Below are positions 24,076 to 32,746 of a stretch of 64,000 bases of DNA, in pieces (within the stretch, counting starts at the first letter, position 1; each line of letters starts with the position of its first letter). The notes below the pieces were generated by a model, which made no database searches, had not been told where the DNA came from, and saw nothing but the letters and a program-made list of their open reading frames with translations. Origin of the DNA: Solimonas sp. (GTDB taxonomy: Bacteria; Pseudomonadota; Gammaproteobacteria; Nevskiales; Nevskiaceae); contig JASBRP010000069.1 in NCBI GenBank assembly GCA_030149365.1, forward strand, positions 62,001 through 126,000, in the 5' to 3' direction. Position numbers and translations under genes: made by a program.

Positions 24076-26562
24076 ATGCGCAACTGGTTGGTGGGCGGCC
24101 TGGCGGCCGCAGTGATGCTCGTGGGCGGCTGCAGCCGCTCCGATGACAGGGCTGCCACGGCAGGCCCCGGCCCCGGCGGGGCGAAGTACACCGCGGACAT
24201 CACCCGCACGTCCCTGGGCATCCCCCATATCAAGGCGCAGGACTTCGGGAGCCTCGGTTATGGCTTCGGCTACGCCTTCGCGGAGGACAACCTCTGCGTG
24301 ATGCAGGAAGACTTCATCACCATCCGCGGCCTGCGCGCGCGCTACTTCGGGCGCGACGGCAGCTACACGATCCAGCCCAACGGGACTACCGCCAGCAACG
24401 TCGACAGCGACTTCTACTGGCGCAGCACCGCTACCGACGAAGCCATCGCCCCGGCGCGCGACAAGACCCTGGCCGACTACAAGAACGTCACCCGCGGCTT
24501 CGTCGACGGCTACAACCGCTACGTCCGCGAGCTCAAGGCCGGCGGGCACGAGGGCCGCCACGCCGCCTGCCGCGCCGCGGACTGGGTGTTCGAGATCGAG
24601 GAAAACGACATGTACCGGCGCTACCTGCGCCTGTCGCTGATTGCCTCCGGTTCGGTGTGGATCAACGAGGTGGCCACCGCGCAGCCGCCGCCGCTGCCTC
24701 CAGCGGGTGCTACCGCTGCCGCCGCGCGCGCCAAGTCGGCCGCCGAGCCTACGGCGGAGCAGAAGGCGGCTGCGCTGCGCAGCGACCCCGGCCCGTTCCG
24801 CTTCTTCCAGCGCGAACGGACCTTCGGCAGCAACATGTACGCGCTGGGCAAGGACGCCACCGCCGATGGCCGCTCGGTGGTCTACGGCAACCCGCACTTC
24901 CCCTGGATCGGCACCGAGCGTCTGTACCTGGCGCACGCCACCATCCCCGGCAAGCTCGACATCATGGGTGCCTCGCTTTATGGCGTGCCGGCGGTGCTGA
25001 TCGGCTTCAACGATCACATCGCCTGGACCCACACCGTTTCCACCGCCTACCGCTTCACCTTCTACGAGCTGACACTGAACCCGCTGAATCCGCGCCAGTA
25101 CCTGTACGACGGCGAGCTGCGCGACATGGTGGCCCTGCCGATCACCATCCAGATCAGGAACGAGGACGGCAGCCTGTCGGAAGAGACCCGCACGCTGTAC
25201 AAGACCCACTATGGCCCGGTGCTGGTGCTGAAGGCCGCCGGCATCCCGATCCTGGGCTGGAACAATCTCAAGGCCTATGCGCTGCGCGACGCCAACGCCG
25301 AGAACGACAGCCTGATCAACCAGTTCGCGCGCTGGAACCAGTCGGCGAACCTGGACGAATTCATCCGCGCGCAGGCCGAGGTGCTGGGCGTTCCCTGGGT
25401 CAACACGGTGGCCAGCGGTCCCGGCGGCAAGGTCTATTACTCCGACGTCACCGTGGTGCCCAACGTCCCGGACTCCAAGGTCACCACCTGCCAGGCGATT
25501 CCCCTGCACCAGGTGGTTCAGCTGCTGGCCCCCGGCCTGCCGCTGCTGGACGGCTCGCGCTCCGCCTGCGAATGGGACACCGACGAGGACGCGCCGCGTC
25601 CGGGCATCTTCGGGGCTTCCAACCTGCCCAAGATCCAGCGTGACGACTGGGTGCACAACTGCAACGACAGCCACTGGCTGACCAATCCCGCCGAACCGCT
25701 GGAAGGCTATGCCGGCATCATCGGCCCCGAGCGCAGCGCCCGCTCGCTGCGCACGCGCCTGTGCATCCAGCAGATCACCAAGCGCCTGGACGGCAGCGAT
25801 GGCCGTCCCGGCAATCGCTTCGACATCCCGACGCTGCAGGACGTGGTGCTGTCCAGCCAGATCCTGTCGGCGCAGATGGAGCGCGACACGGTGGTGAATA
25901 CGCTGTGCCGCCTGCCGGTGCTGGTGGGCAGCTCCGGCCCGGTGAACGTCACGGCGGCCTGCGAGGCGCTGAAGAACTGGGACATGAAGGCCAACCTCGA
26001 CTCGCGTGGCGCGCATGTCTGGCGCGAGTTCTATCGCAACATCTCCGGCCCCTTGCTGCCGCTGCCGATCGGGCCGGACAACCCCTTGCTCTACCTCACG
26101 CCGTTCTCCGCCGGCGACCCGGTCAACACGCCGCGCGGGCTCAACATCCTGCTGCCCACGGTGCAAGCGGCGCTGGCGGACGCGGTCAAGGCCGTGAACG
26201 ACGCCGGTTTTGCGCCGGATGCGCCGCTGGGCGAGATCCAGCACCCGGGCTACATCGACAAGAGCATCCCGGTGTTCGGCGGCGAGGGCTTCGAGGGTGC
26301 CTTCACCATCGCCAACTCGGGCCCGATCTCCGCGGACGGCTACAACATCGACTACGGCAACAGCTACATCCAGACCGTGACCTGGGGCAGCGGCGGCGTG
26401 GAGGCGGAGGGCTTCCTGACCTATTCCGAGTCCACCGACCCGGCCAGCCCGCATTTCTCCGACTACACCCGTGAATACTCGGCCAAGCGCTGGCACAAGC
26501 TGCCGTTCAAGGCGGCGGATGTGGAGGCGGATGCGATCCGGAAGTACAGCCTGACGGAGTAG
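24076..26562 (+). CDS. Penicillin acylase family lipoprotein (possible AHL acylase)
   Basis: An 828-residue Ntn hydrolase precursor. The signal ends in a lipobox VGGC with Cys20, so the enzyme is probably membrane-anchored, unlike soluble periplasmic PvdQ. The alpha-chain part holds GIPHIKAQDFGSLGYGFGYAFAEDN; an alanine/proline-rich linker (about 205-235) precedes the nucleophile Ser252 in RTFGSNMYALG, the expected autocleavage site that frees Ser as N-terminus of the beta chain. Beta-chain motifs include YGNPHFPWIG and IGFNDHIAWTHTVS. Members cleave penicillins, acyl-homoserine lactones or other amides; the substrate cannot be told here. It is a single-gene unit followed by a repeat pair. 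Confidence 0.9.
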   Translation: MRNWLVGGLAAAVMLVGGCSRSDDRAATAGPGPGGAKYTADITRTSLGIPHIKAQDFGSLGYGFGYAFAEDNLCVMQEDFITIRGLRARYFGRDGSYTIQPNGTTASNVDSDFYWRSTATDEAIAPARDKTLADYKNVTRGFVDGYNRYVRELKAGGHEGRHAACRAADWVFEIEENDMYRRYLRLSLIASGSVWINEVATAQPPPLPPAGATAAAARAKSAAEPTAEQKAAALRSDPGPFRFFQRERTFGSNMYALGKDATADGRSVVYGNPHFPWIGTERLYLAHATIPGKLDIMGASLYGVPAVLIGFNDHIAWTHTVSTAYRFTFYELTLNPLNPRQYLYDGELRDMVALPITIQIRNEDGSLSEETRTLYKTHYGPVLVLKAAGIPILGWNNLKAYALRDANAENDSLINQFARWNQSANLDEFIRAQAEVLGVPWVNTVASGPGGKVYYSDVTVVPNVPDSKVTTCQAIPLHQVVQLLAPGLPLLDGSRSACEWDTDEDAPRPGIFGASNLPKIQRDDWVHNCNDSHWLTNPAEPLEGYAGIIGPERSARSLRTRLCIQQITKRLDGSDGRPGNRFDIPTLQDVVLSSQILSAQMERDTVVNTLCRLPVLVGSSGPVNVTAACEALKNWDMKANLDSRGAHVWREFYRNISGPLLPLPIGPDNPLLYLTPFSAGDPVNTPRGLNILLPTVQAALADAVKAVNDAGFAPDAPLGEIQHPGYIDKSIPVFGGEGFEGAFTIANSGPISADGYNIDYGNSYIQTVTWGSGGVEAEGFLTYSESTDPASPHFSDYTREYSAKRWHKLPFKAADVEADAIRKYSLTE

Positions 26563-26571
26563 GTCTTAGCT

Positions 26572-26681
26572 CCCTCTCCCCGCGGGCGGGGAGAGGGCTC
26601 GGGTGAGGGGCGAAGCTTTCAGTCAGTGGCGAAGTTTGCAGCCCCTCACCCCGACCCTCTCCCCCGCTAGCCGGGAGAGGG
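26572..26681. repeat. CCCTCTCC-type inverted repeat pair
   Basis: One copy at 26572-26611 (CCCTCTCC-loop-GGAGAGGG then GGGTGAGGGG) faces an inverted copy at 26641-26681. Each copy is a hairpin with a GGTGAGG tail. The same type recurs at 43476-43591 and 63729-63774. The inverted copy carries the msrQ stop codon. Confidence 0.85.
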
Positions 26682-27269
26682 AGTAGGTATGGGTCGCTTC
26701 ACGCGGAGAACAAACAACACCGCCAGTATCGCGATGTACATCGCCGGCTCCCGCACATCCGACTTCACCAGCCACAGGAAGTGCAGGCAGGCCAGGATCG
26801 CCGCCGGGTAGATCAGCCGGTGCAGCAGCGCCCAGCGGCGTTTCAACCGGCGCTGCCAGCCACGCGTCGAGGTCAGGGCCAGCGGCAGCAGCAGCAGCCA
26901 GGCGGTGAAACCCAGGGTGATGTAGGTGCGCTTGACCAGGTCCTTGGCCAGTTGCGCCGCCGACCATTCGAGGTCGAAGGTCAGGTAGATCGCGAAATGC
27001 AGCGTGATCCAGGCATAGGCCCAGAGGCCCAGCAGGCGCCGCACCTGGATCGCTTCGCTGCGGCCGGTCAGGCGGCGCAGCGGCGTCATCGCCAGCGTGG
27101 CCAGCAGCAGGCGCAGGGCCCAGAGGCCGGTCTGGTGCTCCAGGAACTCCACCGGGTTGGGGCCGAGCTGGGCGGTGGCCACGCACCAGGCCAGCCACAG
27201 CAGCGGCCCGCCGCCCAGGGTCCAGGCGGCCAGGCGCCACCACAGCAGCGGGCGTCTGAAGGCGGACAT
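26667..27269 (-). CDS. msrQ: Heme-binding membrane subunit MsrQ
   Basis: A 200-residue six-segment membrane protein of the ferric reductase-like family that carries heme b and passes quinol electrons to periplasmic MsrP. Conserved motifs include GLWALRLLLATLAMTPLRR, LLGLWAYAWITLHFAIYLTFDLEW with heme-ligand His, and RLIYPAAILACLHFLWLVKSD. Its ATG overlaps the msrP stop by one base. The last residues (IPTPSPG) and stop codon are encoded by a CCCTCTCC-type repeat, so the tail is repeat-derived. Confidence 0.95.
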   Translation of the reverse strand: MSAFRRPLLWWRLAAWTLGGGPLLWLAWCVATAQLGPNPVEFLEHQTGLWALRLLLATLAMTPLRRLTGRSEAIQVRRLLGLWAYAWITLHFAIYLTFDLEWSAAQLAKDLVKRTYITLGFTAWLLLLPLALTSTRGWQRRLKRRWALLHRLIYPAAILACLHFLWLVKSDVREPAMYIAILAVLFVLRVKRPIPTPSPG

Positions 27270-28237
27270 CAGTACAGCTTCTTCGGATCCAGGCCGGCGT
27301 AGAGCGGGGCTACTTCCGGGTAGCCGTTGAAGGGCAGGGTCTTGCGCTTGAACAGCTCGCCCAGGCGGCGCTCCGTGGCCTGGCTCCAGCGCGGATGGTC
27401 CACCGCCGGGTCCACGTTGGAGTAGAAGCCGTACTCCTGCGGCGCCATCTGCTTCCAGGTGGTCACCGGTTCGCGCTCGGTGAAGCGGATGCGCACCACC
27501 GACTTGATGCTCTTGTAGCCGTACTTCCAGGGAATGGTCAGGCGCAGCGGTGCGCCGTTCTGGTTCGGCAGGACCTTGCCGTACATACCCACCGACATGA
27601 AGGACAGCGGATGCATGGCCTCGTCGATGCGCAGGCCCTCCTTGTAGGGCAGGTCCAGGCCGCTCCAGCGCGACAGCGGCATCTGCTCCTTGTCGTACAG
27701 GGTTTCGAAGGCCACGTATTTCGCCTTCGAGGTCGGCTTGAAGCGCTTCAGCAGGTCGGCCAGCGGGAATCCCAGCCAGGGCACCACGATGCTCCAGGCC
27801 TCCACGCAGCGGTGACGGTAGATGCGCTCCTCCAGGGCATGCGGCCTGATCAGGGCATCGAGGTCGATCCGGCCCGGGGCTTCGCACTCGCCTTCCACCG
27901 CCACCGACCAGGGGCGGGTACGCAGGCTGTGGGCGTTGCGCGCGGGGTCGCCCTTGTCGGTGCCGAACTCGTAGTAGTTGTTGTAGGTGCTGGTGGTCTC
28001 GAAGGGCGTCACGGTCTCGCCGCCGGCCCGCTCGCTGCGCTTGGCGATCTTCAGCCCGCCGGGGGCGGGCGCCGCCGCCGGAGTCGCCGGCGCGGCGGCG
28101 TCACCGCAACCGGAGGCCAGCAGCGCGGCGGTCCCCAGCCCCATGCGGGCCAGGATGTCGCGGCGGCGGTAATAAGTCGGTTCCGGCGTGATTTCGCTGG
28201 AGATGACGGCCGACGGCGGCAGGATGCGGATCAGCAT
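27269..28237 (-). CDS. msrP: Protein-methionine-sulfoxide reductase catalytic subunit MsrP
   Basis: A 322-residue molybdoenzyme that repairs oxidised methionines in envelope proteins. A Tat signal is present: YYRRRDILARMGLGTAALLASGCG, with the twin Arg at about residues 23-25. The pterin-binding body includes ETTSTYNNYYEFGTDKGDPA, RHRCVEAWSIVVPWLGFPLADLL with the molybdenum-ligand Cys, and GLDLPYKEGLRIDEAMHPL. The GSGC segment resembles a lipobox but lies inside a Tat signal. Forms an operon with msrQ (one-base overlap). Confidence 0.96.
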   Translation of the reverse strand: MLIRILPPSAVISSEITPEPTYYRRRDILARMGLGTAALLASGCGDAAAPATPAAAPAPGGLKIAKRSERAGGETVTPFETTSTYNNYYEFGTDKGDPARNAHSLRTRPWSVAVEGECEAPGRIDLDALIRPHALEERIYRHRCVEAWSIVVPWLGFPLADLLKRFKPTSKAKYVAFETLYDKEQMPLSRWSGLDLPYKEGLRIDEAMHPLSFMSVGMYGKVLPNQNGAPLRLTIPWKYGYKSIKSVVRIRFTEREPVTTWKQMAPQEYGFYSNVDPAVDHPRWSQATERRLGELFKRKTLPFNGYPEVAPLYAGLDPKKLY

Positions 28238-28352
28238 GGGGGTCTCCGGGGCATATTTCGGAACTACGCCAGTCTGACACTGCCGGATGCCCGCTGTTCG
28301 CGGCTGTCATAATGTCCGGACGTTGCATCATGAAACGCGGACGAACGGGCAT

Positions 28353-28772
28353 ATGGAGCTGGACGAACTGATCGAGACCTTCGAGTTCCTGGGTGATTGG
28401 GAGGAGCGCTACCGCTACCTGATCGACCTGGGGCGCAAGCTGCCGCCGATGCCGGCGGAAGAGCACACGGAGGCCAACAAGGTGCGCGGCTGCATGTCGC
28501 AGGTGTGGTTCTCGCACAGCCTCAAGCCCGGCTCGCCCGCCACCCTGGAGTTTCGCGGCGATTCCGACGCCCACATCGTCAAGGGCTTGATCGCATTGCT
28601 GTTTGCGGTGGTTTCCGACAAGACGCCGAAGCAGATCGTGGACTCCGACATCGGCGAAATCTTCACCCGCCTGGGACTGGAGAACCACATCACGATGAAC
28701 CGGCGCAATGGTTTCTACTCTATGGTGGAGCGGATCCAGAACATCGCGCGCGAGGAACTTGCGCGCGCGTAA
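28353..28772 (+). CDS. sufE: Cysteine desulfuration protein SufE
   Basis: A 139-residue sulfur acceptor that takes persulfide from SufS and hands it to the Fe-S scaffold. The active Cys47 is in NKVRGCMSQVWF, and the C-terminal GLENHITMNRRNGFYSMVERI motif is typical. ATG 28353 is chosen; an upstream in-frame extension from about 28287 has no similarity and a poor start. There are no other suf genes next to it, and a gene for a stomatin-like protein follows after 47 bases. Confidence 0.94.
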   Translation: MELDELIETFEFLGDWEERYRYLIDLGRKLPPMPAEEHTEANKVRGCMSQVWFSHSLKPGSPATLEFRGDSDAHIVKGLIALLFAVVSDKTPKQIVDSDIGEIFTRLGLENHITMNRRNGFYSMVERIQNIAREELARA

Positions 28773-28819
28773 CAATGGGCCGATAGAATCGGCCGGACAA
28801 CATGTAGGGAGTACGGGTA

Positions 28820-29776
28820 ATGGCGATGGGCGCATTCTTCTTCTATGCACTGGTGATCTTCTTCGTGGTCACCCTGTTCAAGGGCGTGGTCACCGTGCCG
28901 CAGGGCAAGGAATACACGATCGAGCGCTTCGGCAAGTACCGCGCCACCTTCACCCCGGGCCTGCACTGGCTGGTGCCCTGGGTGGATCGTGTCGGCCGCA
29001 AGCTGTCGCTGATGGAGCAGGTGCTGGACGTGCCCTCCCAGGAAGTCATCACCAAGGACAACGCCATGGTCGGCGTGGATGGCGTGGTGTTCTTCCAGAT
29101 CCTGGACGCGCCGAAGGCCGCCTACGAGGTGCAGCACCTGGAGCTGGCGATCATGCAGCTCACCATGACCAACCTGCGCACCGTGATGGGCTCCATGGAC
29201 CTGGACGAACTGCTCAGCCAGCGCGACCACATCAATGCCAAGCTGCTGTCGGTTGTGGACGAGGCGACCACGCCCTGGGGCATCAAGGTCACCCGCATCG
29301 AGATCAAGGACATCCGCCCGCCGACCGACCTGGTCGACTCCATGGCACGCCAGATGAAGGCCGAGCGCGAGAAGCGCGCCAACATCCTGGAGGCCGAGGG
29401 CTTCCGCCAGGCCGCCATCCTCAAGGCCGAGGGTGAGCGCCAGTCGCAGATCCTGATCGCCGAGGGCGAGAAGCAGCAGGCCATCCTCGACGCCGAAGGC
29501 CGCAAGGAAGCCGCCTTCCGTGACGCCGAGGCCCGCGAGCGCCAGGCCGAGGCCGAAGCCCGCGCCACCATGATGGTGTCGCAGGCCATCGAGAAGGGCG
29601 ACGTGCAGGCCATCAACTACTTCGTCGCCACCAAGTACATCGAGGCGCTGGGCCGCATCGCCACCAGCCCCAACGAGAAGCTGGTGCTGATGCCGCTGGA
29701 AGCCGGCAACGTGATCGGCGCCCTCGGCGGTATCGCCGAGCTGACCAAGAAGGTTTCCGCGGGCCCCGCGAAGTAA
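28820..29776 (+). CDS. qmcA: SPFH/stomatin paraslipin (QmcA-like)
   Basis: A 318-residue membrane-anchored SPFH protein. The N-terminal segment (5-24) is followed by the PHB domain starting VTVPQGKEYTIERFGKYRATFTPGLHWLVPWVD, then a long Ala/Glu-rich coiled coil (about 185-255) with repeated AEGE motifs. Such proteins oligomerise into microdomain scaffolds and modulate membrane proteases. It is paired with an NfeD gene 18 bases downstream, the conserved slipin-NfeD pairing. Confidence 0.93.
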   Translation: MAMGAFFFYALVIFFVVTLFKGVVTVPQGKEYTIERFGKYRATFTPGLHWLVPWVDRVGRKLSLMEQVLDVPSQEVITKDNAMVGVDGVVFFQILDAPKAAYEVQHLELAIMQLTMTNLRTVMGSMDLDELLSQRDHINAKLLSVVDEATTPWGIKVTRIEIKDIRPPTDLVDSMARQMKAEREKRANILEAEGFRQAAILKAEGERQSQILIAEGEKQQAILDAEGRKEAAFRDAEARERQAEAEARATMMVSQAIEKGDVQAINYFVATKYIEALGRIATSPNEKLVLMPLEAGNVIGALGGIAELTKKVSAGPAK

Positions 29777-29794
29777 TCCGGACGGAGAGTCGTG

Positions 29795-30223
29795 ATGGAC
29801 GTGCTCTACTGGCACTGGTGGGTATTCGGGCTGGTGCTGCTGGTGGCGGAGATGCTGCTGCCCACCGGCTTCGTGCTGCTGTGGATCGGGGCCTCCGCCA
29901 TCATCGTCGGTGCCCTGAGCTGGGCGCTGCCGCTGAATTGGGAGATCGAGCTGGTGCTGTTCTCGGTGCTGTCGCTGGGCAGCTTCCTGGTGTGGAAGAA
30001 ATTCCGTCCGGAGGCGCAGGAAAGCGACCAGCCGATGCTCAACCGTCGCGGCCAGTCCTACATCGGCCGCAACTTCACGCTGAAGGATCCCATCGTCAAC
30101 GGCGTCGGCAAGCTGCGTGTCGATGACTCGCAGTGGCGGATCACCGGCCCGGACGTGCCCGCCGGCACCCAGGTGCGCGTCACCCGTGCCGATGGCGCCA
30201 CGCTGCACGTGGAGCCGGCGTAA
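29795..30223 (+). CDS. NfeD family membrane protein
   Basis: A 142-residue short NfeD (NfeD1b type) with two or three membrane segments (about 10-75) and a C-terminal OB-fold of about 60 residues starting at RGQSYIGRNFTLKDPIVNGVGKL. It lacks the ClpP-like protease domain of long NfeD proteins. ATG 29795 is preferred over GTG 29792 because the GGAGAG site is 6 bases from the ATG. It is the partner of the upstream stomatin gene. Its TAA overlaps the proposed ATC start of the next gene. Confidence 0.92.
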   Translation: MDVLYWHWWVFGLVLLVAEMLLPTGFVLLWIGASAIIVGALSWALPLNWEIELVLFSVLSLGSFLVWKKFRPEAQESDQPMLNRRGQSYIGRNFTLKDPIVNGVGKLRVDDSQWRITGPDVPAGTQVRVTRADGATLHVEPA

Positions 30224-30939
30224 TCGAGCACGAGCACGCCAAGCAAGGCACGCCGCTGCGGCATCCGCTGCAGCCGCCGCACATCAGCGGCGCCGAAAAC
30301 CTGTACTCGCTCGGCGAGGAGATCAGCCATGCCGTGACCCATGGCCTGGGCGTGGTGCTGTCGATCATCGGGCTGGTGGTGCTGGTGGCCAAGGCCACGC
30401 TCTACGGCAATGCCTGGCATATCGTGGCGGCGGCGATCTTCGGCAGCACCCTGGTGCTGATGTACGCCGCCTCCACCCTGTACCACTCGATCCCACTGCC
30501 GGGTGCCAAGCGCGTGTTGCGTGTGCTCGACCACTCGCTGATCTACTTCCTGATCGCCGGCACCTACACGCCGTTCACGCTGATCACCCTGCGCGGTCCC
30601 TGGGGCTGGGGCCTGTTCGCCTTTACCTGGGGCCTGGCGCTGGCCGGCGTGGTGTTCAAGATCTTCGCCACCGGCAAGTTCGAGAAGATCTCGCTGGCCA
30701 TCTACCTGCTGATGGGCTGGTGCGCGCTGGTGGCGATCAAGCCGCTGCTGGTGGCGCTGGAGCCGGCGGCGCTGTGGCTGGTGCTGGCGGGCGGCCTGAC
30801 CTACAGCGGCGGCGTGGTCTTCTACACCTGGACCAGCCTGCGCTACCACCATGCGGTCTGGCACCTGTTCGTGCTCGGCGGCAGCGTGCTGCATTTCTTT
30901 GCGATCCTGTTCTACGTGATTCCGGGCCCCCAAGACTAG
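30223..30939 (+). CDS. Hemolysin III/TrhA family protein with apparent ATC start
   Basis: A roughly 238-residue seven-segment membrane protein of the YqfA/hemolysin III (PAQR-like) family. The metal-binding motifs are present: EEISHAVTHGLG near the N-terminus, STLYHSIP and the C-terminal YHHAVWHLFVLGGSVLHFFAI. Members modulate membrane energetics and fluidity. The N-terminus is a problem: no ATG, GTG or TTG lies between the nfeD stop and the conserved region. The junction reads TAATC, where a TAATG overlap would be expected, with a GGAG site 8 bases before ATC. The only normal upstream start (GTG 30133) would overlap nfeD by 91 bases. The start is therefore uncertain. Confidence 0.8.
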   Translation: MEHEHAKQGTPLRHPLQPPHISGAENLYSLGEEISHAVTHGLGVVLSIIGLVVLVAKATLYGNAWHIVAAAIFGSTLVLMYAASTLYHSIPLPGAKRVLRVLDHSLIYFLIAGTYTPFTLITLRGPWGWGLFAFTWGLALAGVVFKIFATGKFEKISLAIYLLMGWCALVAIKPLLVALEPAALWLVLAGGLTYSGGVVFYTWTSLRYHHAVWHLFVLGGSVLHFFAILFYVIPGPQD

Positions 30940-30982
30940 GCGCCTGCCGGGCGGCTAGACTCCCGGAACAAGAGGAGAGCCC

Positions 30983-31873
30983 ATGGCCAAGAACGGTTTC
31001 GCCGCAGTCCGCAGCCCTTACCTGGTGCCTTACGACGGCACGTTCCGCATCGCCCGCGCGGCTACCAAGCCGCCCGCCAAGCGGGCCGACAAGGAGACCT
31101 GCAAGCTCTGGCTGGCCGAGGCCGTCGAGGAGCTCGCCGGCCTGCAGCACATTCTCTACGCCAACGACTACCACAGCGTGCTGCTGGTCTTCCAGGCGAT
31201 GGACGCCGCCGGCAAGGACAGCACCATTCGCGCCGTGCTCACTGGCGTGGATCCCGCGGGCTGCGACGTGCACTCCTTCAAACGCCCCTCGCTGCAGGAG
31301 CTGGACCACGATTTCCTCTGGCGCACCGCCACGCGCCTGCCGGAGCGCGGGCGTATCGGCGTGTTCAACCGCAGCTACTACGAGGAGGTGCTGGCCGTGC
31401 GCGTGCACCCGGAGTTCCTCAAGTACCAGAAGCTGCCGCGCATCCCCAAGAAGCTGGACGAGCTCTGGGAAGAGCGCTACGAATCCATCCGCGACCACGA
31501 GAAGCACCTGGCGCGCAACGGTACGCTGATCCTCAAGTTCTGGCTCAACGTCTCGCGTGAGGAGCAGCGCCAGCGCTTCCTGGCGCGCCTGGACGAGCCG
31601 GAGAAGAACTGGAAGTTCGAGAGCGGCGACATCACCGAGCGCGGCTTCTGGCGCGATTACATGAAGGCCTACCAGGACGCGCTCAACGCCACCTCGCGCC
31701 CCTGGGCGCCTTGGTACGCGATCCCCGCCGACAACAAGCCCTTCATGCGCGCCACGGTGGCGGAGCTGGTCGTCTCCAGCATGAAGAAACTGGACCTGCG
31801 CTATCCGGAGCTGGAGCCGGAGGAGAAACTGCGGTTCGACGAGATGCGGGAGCTGCTGCGCAAGGACCGGTAG
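30983..31873 (+). CDS. Polyphosphate kinase 2 family protein
   Basis: A 296-residue PPK2 that transfers phosphate between polyphosphate and nucleotides. Walker A is FQAMDAAGKDSTI, Walker B FNRSYYEEVL, and the lid helix contains KFWLNVSREEQRQRFLARLDEPEKNWKF; YAIPADNKPFMRATVAELV lies near the end. A single-domain PPK2, with motifs closest to class I or III, so ADP or AMP could be the acceptor; this cannot be fixed by eye. ATG 30983 follows an AAGAGGAGAG site. A REP pair follows the stop codon. Confidence 0.93.
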   Translation: MAKNGFAAVRSPYLVPYDGTFRIARAATKPPAKRADKETCKLWLAEAVEELAGLQHILYANDYHSVLLVFQAMDAAGKDSTIRAVLTGVDPAGCDVHSFKRPSLQELDHDFLWRTATRLPERGRIGVFNRSYYEEVLAVRVHPEFLKYQKLPRIPKKLDELWEERYESIRDHEKHLARNGTLILKFWLNVSREEQRQRFLARLDEPEKNWKFESGDITERGFWRDYMKAYQDALNATSRPWAPWYAIPADNKPFMRATVAELVVSSMKKLDLRYPELEPEEKLRFDEMRELLRKDR

Positions 31874-31880
31874 CGAGATC

Positions 31881-31970
31881 CGTAGGGTGGGCAACGCTTG
31901 CGTTGCCCACGCGAATCCGTGATTGGGCACTGAAGCGTGGGCAAACAGGAAGCCGTTTGCCCACCCTACG
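31881..31970. repeat. Pair of GTAG-headed REPs in inverted orientation (BIME-like)
   Basis: 31881-31913 has CGTAGGGTGGGC followed by a hairpin GTGGGCAACG-CTTG-CGTTGCCCAC; 31935-31970 is an inverted unit with hairpin GTGGGCAAAC-N8-GTTTGCCCAC ending CACCCTACG. The two outer ends match as CGTAGGGTGGGCAA. The loop and inner stem bases have diverged while remaining paired, a sign of conserved structure. Confidence 0.85.
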
Positions 31971-31997
31971 CCACTACTTTCAATTACGCCCTACGAC

Positions 31998-32648
31998 TCA
32001 GCCCCGCAGCGGCAGCGTATGCACCCGCGTTCCCTGATACGGCCGCCGCGACAGCGTCAGCAGCGCCTCGGCCACGGCCTGCGTGGTGATCGGACGGTAC
32101 TTGGCCAACGGGCCGGCCAGCAGCGGCGAGAGCAGGGGACTGAGCTTCTGGGCGAAGGCTTCGCCGGGGCGGTGCTCGTCGCGCGGGCCCAGCAGCAGCG
32201 AAGGCTGCACGATGCGCAGGGACGGATAGCCCAGCGCCGCGACGTCCTCCTCCATGCGGCCCTTCACGCGGGAATAGAATGAGGGCGAGTGCGACGAGGC
32301 GCCGATGGCGGACACCACCAGGAACTGGCGGGCACCCTGGGCCAGGGCGGCGGTGGCCAGGCCCACCACGTAGTCATGATCCACCTGCTCCAGGCCGGCC
32401 CGGCCGGACTTGGCCTGGGTGGTGCCCAGGCAGCAATAGACGTCGTCCGCGGCCAGCTGCGCGCCGAGGGCCGGCAGGTCGCTGAAATCACTGGTGACGG
32501 CCTCGAGCTTGGCGTGGGCCTGGGCCGGCGGGCGGCGGCCGATGACCTTGACCCGGCCGTAGTCGGGGGAGGCCAGCAGCAGCGGCAGCAACTGCTGGCC
32601 GATGGCGCCGGTGGCCCCGGCCAGCAGGGCGGTCTTGGACTCGTTCAC
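31998..32648 (-). CDS. Rossmann-fold oxidoreductase, TIP30/HTATIP2-like
   Basis: A 216-residue atypical short-chain dehydrogenase-like protein. The NAD(P) motif GATGAIGQQLLPLLL (residues 10-24) is followed by VIGRRPP, DVYCCLGTTQAKSG, and FLVVSAIGASSHSPSFYSRVKGRMEE, where Tyr and Lys form a YxxxK-like pair (Y-SRV-K). The body is short for an SDR and matches the TIP30/YbjT-like group. Substrate unknown. Convergent with PPK2 and divergent from the HIT gene across 98 bases. Confidence 0.85.
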   Translation of the reverse strand: MNESKTALLAGATGAIGQQLLPLLLASPDYGRVKVIGRRPPAQAHAKLEAVTSDFSDLPALGAQLAADDVYCCLGTTQAKSGRAGLEQVDHDYVVGLATAALAQGARQFLVVSAIGASSHSPSFYSRVKGRMEEDVAALGYPSLRIVQPSLLLGPRDEHRPGEAFAQKLSPLLSPLLAGPLAKYRPITTQAVAEALLTLSRRPYQGTRVHTLPLRG

Positions 32649-32746
32649 GGTGCTATCCTCGAAGCAATGGCCGGAAGTGTACCCGCCGGCAGTTGAAACT
32701 GCGGCAACGGTCGCTGGTCAAAGCTTGCCGTTGCCAAGGATGGCCC

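Noticed and set aside
30133-30222. GTG 30133 as the start of the hemolysin III-like gene
   Set aside because: It would need a 91-base overlap with nfeD and its translated residues look nothing like the family N-terminus.
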